Assembly: GCF_001456155.1 (NCBI RefSeq)
Contig: NZ_CP013293.1
Coordinates: 3,782,001 to 3,846,000 of the forward strand
Direction: 5' to 3'
Source: Chryseobacterium sp. IHB B 17019
GTDB taxonomy: Bacteria; Bacteroidota; Bacteroidia; Flavobacteriales; Weeksellaceae
DNA: 64,000 nt
The first letter of the stretch is position 1. The number at the start of each line of letters is the position of its first letter. Position numbers and translations under genes: made by a program. The notes under the pieces are model-generated. The model searched no databases. It saw only the letters and a list, made by a program, of their open reading frames with translations, and was not told the origin of the DNA. Below, one piece after another: positions 61,771 to 64,000 of this stretch.

Positions 61771-62994
61771 ATGTATTCAATAATTGATATAGAAAGTAAT
61801 GGTGCAGGTTACAGAAAAGAATGCATTATAGATATAGCCATTTACAGGTATGATGGTCAGAAGATTACTGACCAGTTTATATCATTGGTAAATCCTGAAG
61901 GTGATATTACCCCTTTTGTACAGAAATTGACTAATATTACCCCCAAAATGGTCAAAACTGCCCCGAGATTTCATGAAATTGCCAAAAGAATCATCGAAAT
62001 TACCCAAAATACAACTTTAGTTGGGCACAATATAGATTTTGATTACAGGATGCTTCGCCAGTCTTTCCAAAGGCTTGGCTATGATTTTAAAATCAACACG
62101 TTAGATACAATTCCGTTAGCGAAAAAACTGATTCCTGATGAAGTAAGCTATTCCCTCGGTAAATTGGTAAAATCGCTTGGAATTCCTTTAACAAATCATC
62201 ACAGGGCTGAAGGTGATGCGCGGGCGACTTTAGAATTATTTAAGCTTTTAGTTTCTAAGGATACTGAAAACGAAATCATTCAAAAACAGCATGACGAGAC
62301 GAATGCGAAGACTTATATCAACAAAATCAAAGTCTTGACGCAGGATCTTCCGAACGAAAAAGGCTTCGTTTATTTCCAGAATGAGGAAGGTAAAATCATT
62401 TTTACGGATCATGTTCAGGATATTAATAAGTTTTCTAAGAAAATTTTTAATTCCAAATCAAAAAAATGGGAGCCGGTTCAGAAAAATGTCGAACAGATCA
62501 ATTTTGAGCTTACCGGAACGGATATTATCGCCAAACTGATTTTAAATTCGAAAGGGATCAAGAAAAGGGAAATGTTGCCGTTCGGGCTATATTATAGGAA
62601 TAATAAATACGTTGTTGAAAAAAATAAGCTGAACAAAGCAGAGAAGCCAATTTTGAAATTCAGGTCCTTTACACAGGGTTCAAAAGCAATTCAATTCATC
62701 GGAAAGATTGAAGAATACAACGATATTGAATTCTTTAAAAAGAAAATCGAGTTTAAAAAAAGAAACGAGCTTTGGCTGGGACAGGGAAGAAAATTGGGTG
62801 AAAAACTATTTTTAATTGTTGAAAACGGTAAAGTAATTTCTTATGGTTTTTACGAGCTTTTCACACAAATTCAGACGTTAAGTAAACTTTCCAAATTGAA
62901 AATAGATCTGCTTTTTCAATCCACAGACCTTAATAATGAATTGCAGCTGGCTTTACTCCGCGGCGATTTTGAAACATTACCATTACCAAAATAA
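61771..62994 (+). CDS. DnaQ-like exonuclease with degenerate GIY-YIG-like domain
   Basis: A 407-residue protein. N-terminal DEDDh 3'-5' exonuclease domain (1-160): D6 and E8 in IIDIESNG, D89 in GHNIDFDYRM, H144 and D149 in HHRAEGDARAT. From about 198 a segment (KGFVYFQNEEGKIIFTDHVQDINKFSKKIF, then INFELTGTDIIAKLILNSKGIKK) aligns by eye with the GIY-YIG fold of Cho/UvrC-type proteins, but the GIY and YIG residues and the Arg are altered (VYF, FTD). It may be a repair-type nuclease with a structural second domain. The end is unassigned. Confidence 0.82.
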   Translation: MYSIIDIESNGAGYRKECIIDIAIYRYDGQKITDQFISLVNPEGDITPFVQKLTNITPKMVKTAPRFHEIAKRIIEITQNTTLVGHNIDFDYRMLRQSFQRLGYDFKINTLDTIPLAKKLIPDEVSYSLGKLVKSLGIPLTNHHRAEGDARATLELFKLLVSKDTENEIIQKQHDETNAKTYINKIKVLTQDLPNEKGFVYFQNEEGKIIFTDHVQDINKFSKKIFNSKSKKWEPVQKNVEQINFELTGTDIIAKLILNSKGIKKREMLPFGLYYRNNKYVVEKNKLNKAEKPILKFRSFTQGSKAIQFIGKIEEYNDIEFFKKKIEFKKRNELWLGQGRKLGEKLFLIVENGKVISYGFYELFTQIQTLSKLSKLKIDLLFQSTDLNNELQLALLRGDFETLPLPK

Positions 62995-63207
62995 CTGTAA
63001 TTTTTTGTAGTTGTTAAAACGAAAAGGTTATTTCCCTTTCTGCTACTGTGTTTAATGCTCTAAACTGTTGATTGGGTATTTGGGATTCTTAAAATTTACA
63101 AAATAAAACACTGATAAATTGTCTTGAAAAAGTTTTTTATCCTGTAAATGTAAAATTATAGGAATAATATTCTATCTGCTTGGTTCTAAATTATAAACAT
63201 TTCTAAC

Positions 63208-63215
63208 TACCTTTG
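63208..63215 (+). promoter_or_regulatory. -7 promoter element of lysA
   Basis: TACCTTTG, exact TAnnTTTG, 36 bases before the ATG. The 257-base gap before lysA holds no other feature that I can support. Confidence 0.5.
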
Positions 63216-63251
63216 CATTCTTAAACAAAAGAAGTTTTTACTTATTTAATT

Positions 63252-64000
63252 ATGAATTCAAAAGAATTATTAAAGATTGCCAATGAGTTTGGCACACCGG
63301 TGTACGTTTACGATGCAGAATCTATCAAAGTTCAATACGAAAAGCTTACATCTTCTTTTTTAAAACACACAAAGTTCTTCTATGCTGCAAAGGCGTTGAC
63401 CAACATCAACATCCTTAAGTATGTCAAGAACCTGGGTGCTTCTTTGGATTGTGTATCTATTAATGAAGTAAAACTTGGTTTAAAAGCAGGATTTCCGAAA
63501 GAAAAAATACTATTCACTCCCAATTGTGTTGATTTAGCCGAGATAGAGGAAGCAATGATGTTCGGGGTGCATATCAATATTGATAATATTTCTATTCTTG
63601 AGCAATTCGGGAATAAATATGGGAATACCTATCCGATCTTGGTAAGAATCAACCCGCATATTTTTGCCGGCGGGAATTATAAAATCTCAACAGGTCATAT
63701 TGATAGCAAATTCGGTATTTCCATCCATCAGGTTCGTCACATCGAGAGAGTGATGAAAAGCACAAACCTTAATGTAGAAGGGCTTCACATGCATACAGGA
63801 AGTGAGATCAAAGATCCGGAAGTTTTTTTACAGGCTTTGGATATCATGCTGGAACTTTCTGAACATTTCCCTAATTTAAAATATTTGGATATGGGAAGTG
63901 GCTTCAAAATCCCTTATCAGGACAGTGAAGAAGAAACGGATGTAAAAACGCTGGGTAAAAAAGTAGAGAAAGTAATTTCCGAGTTTTCAAAATCAACAGG
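63252..64000 (+). CDS. lysA: Diaminopimelate decarboxylase, 3' end outside the window
   Basis: The first 249 codons of a fold-type III PLP enzyme, cut by the window edge. TPVYVYDAESI, FYAAKALTN with the PLP Lys47, GASLDCVSINEVKLGLKAGFP, ILVRINPHIFAGGNYKISTGHIDSKFGI, GLHMHTGSEI and YLDMGSGFKIPY match LysA, which makes L-lysine from meso-diaminopimelate. Start is ATG 63252. Confidence 0.95.
   Translation, partial: MNSKELLKIANEFGTPVYVYDAESIKVQYEKLTSSFLKHTKFFYAAKALTNINILKYVKNLGASLDCVSINEVKLGLKAGFPKEKILFTPNCVDLAEIEEAMMFGVHINIDNISILEQFGNKYGNTYPILVRINPHIFAGGNYKISTGHIDSKFGISIHQVRHIERVMKSTNLNVEGLHMHTGSEIKDPEVFLQALDIMLELSEHFPNLKYLDMGSGFKIPYQDSEEETDVKTLGKKVEKVISEFSKST

Noticed and set aside
1..64000. 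CRISPR array, transposase, integrase, prophage or toxin-antitoxin locus
   Set aside because: No direct-repeat array, DDE or integrase motifs, or paired small toxin/antitoxin frames are visible.

Overview
The window is a 64 kb stretch of a low-GC chromosome from a Bacteroidota bacterium of the class Flavobacteriia, most likely Chryseobacterium or a close Weeksellaceae relative. The evidence is a SusC/SusD pair, a type IX secretion (T9SS) C-terminal sorting domain, many TAnnTTTG -7 promoter elements, A/T-rich start regions with few Shine-Dalgarno sequences, a PNGase F-like protein, and two small GG-leader peptides of a kind I associate with Chryseobacterium. I see no phage, transposase, CRISPR array or integrase; this looks like ordinary chromosome with scattered accessory genes.

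Region by region. 0-9 kb: secreted metallophosphoesterase, PI-PLC-like phosphodiesterase, an orphan SusC/SusD nutrient-uptake pair, msrA. 9-17.2 kb: ROK kinase, then an iron-uptake-like block with two TonB-dependent receptors and two PepSY membrane proteins, interrupted by a hairpin repeat. 17.3-28.7 kb: secA, a sugar-nucleotide epimerase, DUF2797 and AsmA-like proteins, a radical SAM protein, a GG-leader Cys-rich peptide that was missing from the ORF calls (27533-27694), and a 2-oxoglutarate/Fe(II) oxygenase. 28.8-37 kb: chorismate-using enzymes (menD, pabB, pabC), a four-gene membrane-protein operon, uvrB. 37.3-43.3 kb: a PNGase F-like T9SS cargo, a PQQ-type sugar dehydrogenase lipoprotein, and a three-gene redox operon (aminotransferase, FAD monooxygenase, DsbA-like). 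43.3-48.7 kb: DUF502 and miaE, acyltransferase, a zinc metallopeptidase lipoprotein, rplU-rpmA, and a second GG-leader Cys-rich peptide (48479-48655). 48.7-64 kb: DUF5686 outer-membrane protein, a head-repeat surface protein, two tandem tRNA-Asn genes, rseP, an omega-amidase-like protein, a thioredoxin/rhodanese/MBL sulfur cluster, a HerA-like ATPase, a DnaQ-like exonuclease with a degenerate GIY-YIG-like domain, and the 5' part of lysA running off the end.

The items most worth following up are the two orphan GG-leader Cys-rich peptides with the same first eight residues, the secreted PNGase F-like protein that keeps all three catalytic acids, and the isolated SusCD pair preceded by a short leader ORF with a terminator-like hairpin. 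Several apparent long starts (TTG/GTG) lie on or before -7 promoter elements, so I use internal ATG starts for those genes.
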